Shown here: positions 6,835 through 7,395 of the stretch, one piece after another | Position numbering within the stretch: position 1 is the stretch's first letter | How the letters are laid out: each line of letters begins with the position of its first letter | Source: Desulfuromonas sp. | Lineage (GTDB): Bacteria; Desulfobacterota; Desulfuromonadia; Desulfuromonadales; SZUA-401 | Direction: 5' to 3' | DNA: 7,395 bases | Assembly: GCA_002869605.1 (NCBI GenBank) | Contig: PKUI01000093.1 | Span: forward strand, 1-7,395 | The notes under the pieces: generated by a model | Seen by the model: only the letters and a program-made list of their open reading frames with translations | Databases searched by the model: none | What the model was told of the DNA's origin: nothing | Made by a program: the position numbers and the translations under genes

Positions 6835-7254
6835 ATGAAATTATGGCAAGGCGTATTATGGCTACTGGTGGCGTCTCTTTGTTTTGCAGAGCTTTCCCTG
6901 GCGTCTGGGTTGATGGTTGAGGGGACCTGTAAAAATGGTGCCAGGGCCGTGCTGACTTTTGAAGCTAGCCAGCTACAGGTTCTTAGCCCGGTCAAGGCCA
7001 ACCTGAAGCTGATCGACAAGGATGACCAGCCGATTAACTCGGCGCTGGTCTATTGTTCGCTGTACATACCCAACGTGGCAACCGGTGCCAATAACCCCAA
7101 GCTCGTACAAAGTGAAGAAGGCGGGATCTACAACGGGGTCGTGTTTTTTGGCGATGCCGGGAAATGGAAGGCTGCTTTGACCATCAACTTCCCCGGTGGC
7201 GGATATGAGGAGCTGGTGCTGGATATCGGTCAGGTTATGCCCAAAAAATCATAA
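6835..7254 (+). CDS. Small exported protein, YtkA-like/FixH-like beta-sandwich fold
   Basis: A 139-residue protein. Residues 1-23 form a Sec-type signal peptide: Lys2, a hydrophobic core to about residue 17, and possible cleavage after Ala18 or Ala23. The mature part carries the pattern of the YtkA-like family: VKANLKLIDKDDQPINSALV (53-72), then a short loop, SEEGGIYNGVVFFGDAGKWKAALTI (93-117) and a final strand ending at LVLDIGQV (127-134). These are typical of small Ig-like domains found alone or near copper and respiratory genes. Two cysteines remain after cleavage (Cys32 and Cys74) and could form a disulfide in the periplasm. The Met/His copper-binding motifs of some relatives are not seen. 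It has its own ribosome site and follows a terminator, so it is probably a separate unit. Its specific role is unknown. Confidence 0.7.
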   Translation: MKLWQGVLWLLVASLCFAELSLASGLMVEGTCKNGARAVLTFEASQLQVLSPVKANLKLIDKDDQPINSALVYCSLYIPNVATGANNPKLVQSEEGGIYNGVVFFGDAGKWKAALTINFPGGGYEELVLDIGQVMPKKS

Positions 7255-7284
7255 AGGTGTTGGCGCCTCTTTGTTCGAGTCACG

Positions 7285-7304
7285 ACGTTTTGACCGTAAA
7301 ACGT
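7285..7304. repeat. Perfect inverted repeat after the exported protein gene
   Basis: Seven-base arms ACGTTTT (7285-7291) and AAAACGT (7298-7304) flank six bases. There is no T run after it, so it is unlikely to be a terminator by itself. It could be an operator for a gene to the right, or chance. Confidence 0.3.
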
Positions 7305-7336
7305 TCGGCCCGGACCTGAAGCGAAGAATTGTAAGT

Positions 7337-7368
7337 AAGGGAGATTCCGTATGGAGTCTCCCTTTTCT
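7337..7368 (+). terminator. Terminator-like hairpin downstream of the exported protein gene
   Basis: A 12-base stem with one G-T pair: AAGGGAGATTCC (7337-7348) pairs with GGAGTCTCCCTT (7353-7364) around a 4-base loop. It is followed by TTCT. The T tail is short and interrupted, but stem strength and place (about 80 bases after the stop) make termination of the preceding gene likely. Confidence 0.75.
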
Positions 7369-7395
7369 ATGGGTGGGCGCGGTTAGAGAAGTGAG

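Overview
The window looks like a piece of chromosome from a Gram-negative, respiring bacterium of moderately high GC content. The gene set is an acetate-type transporter, a CPA1 antiporter with a cyclic-nucleotide-binding tail, and a cytochrome bd operon led by a DUF4492 gene. This fits a Desulfuromonas/Geobacter-like member of the Desulfuromonadota. That placement is inferred from gene types and sequence style, not from a marker gene. There are no rRNA or tRNA genes, CRISPR arrays, insertion sequences or phage genes.

Layout: (1) Positions 1-482, minus strand: the 5' part of a SatP/GPR1/FUN34/YaaH-family acetate transporter that runs off the left edge. (2) Positions 483-919: a 437-base divergent intergenic region with a candidate promoter for each flanking gene. 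The minus-strand promoter carries a small palindrome over its -35 element. (3) Positions 920-3430, plus strand: a large Na+/H+ antiporter with a cytosolic helical linker and a C-terminal cyclic-nucleotide-binding domain. (4) Positions 3530-6692: a compact transcription unit. A near-consensus sigma-70-type promoter has a perfect 17-base palindrome at the expected start site. It is followed by a DUF4492 gene, cydA, cydB and a 27-codon CydX-like gene, and closes with a strong intrinsic terminator. (5) Positions 6835-7254, plus strand: a small exported protein resembling the YtkA-like/FixH fold, followed by a terminator-like hairpin.

How the genes fit together: cydA and cydB encode the two large subunits of a cytochrome bd quinol oxidase, a high-affinity oxygen-reducing enzyme of the inner membrane. 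The DUF4492 protein and the 27-residue peptide are each predicted to cross the membrane once. Both are placed and translated as part of the same operon, so they are probably small subunits or assembly factors. The palindrome at the start site suggests repression by a dimeric regulator that is not encoded here. The acetate transporter and the antiporter are separate units. No shared pathway is shown by the sequence beyond general membrane energetics and ion homeostasis.

The most interesting points are the very short gene after cydB, the start-site operator, the antiporter-cNMP fusion, and a CydB that lacks acidic residues of the E. coli-type subunit. No wholly new system is evident. The window is mostly a well-formed, somewhat unusual bd oxidase locus.
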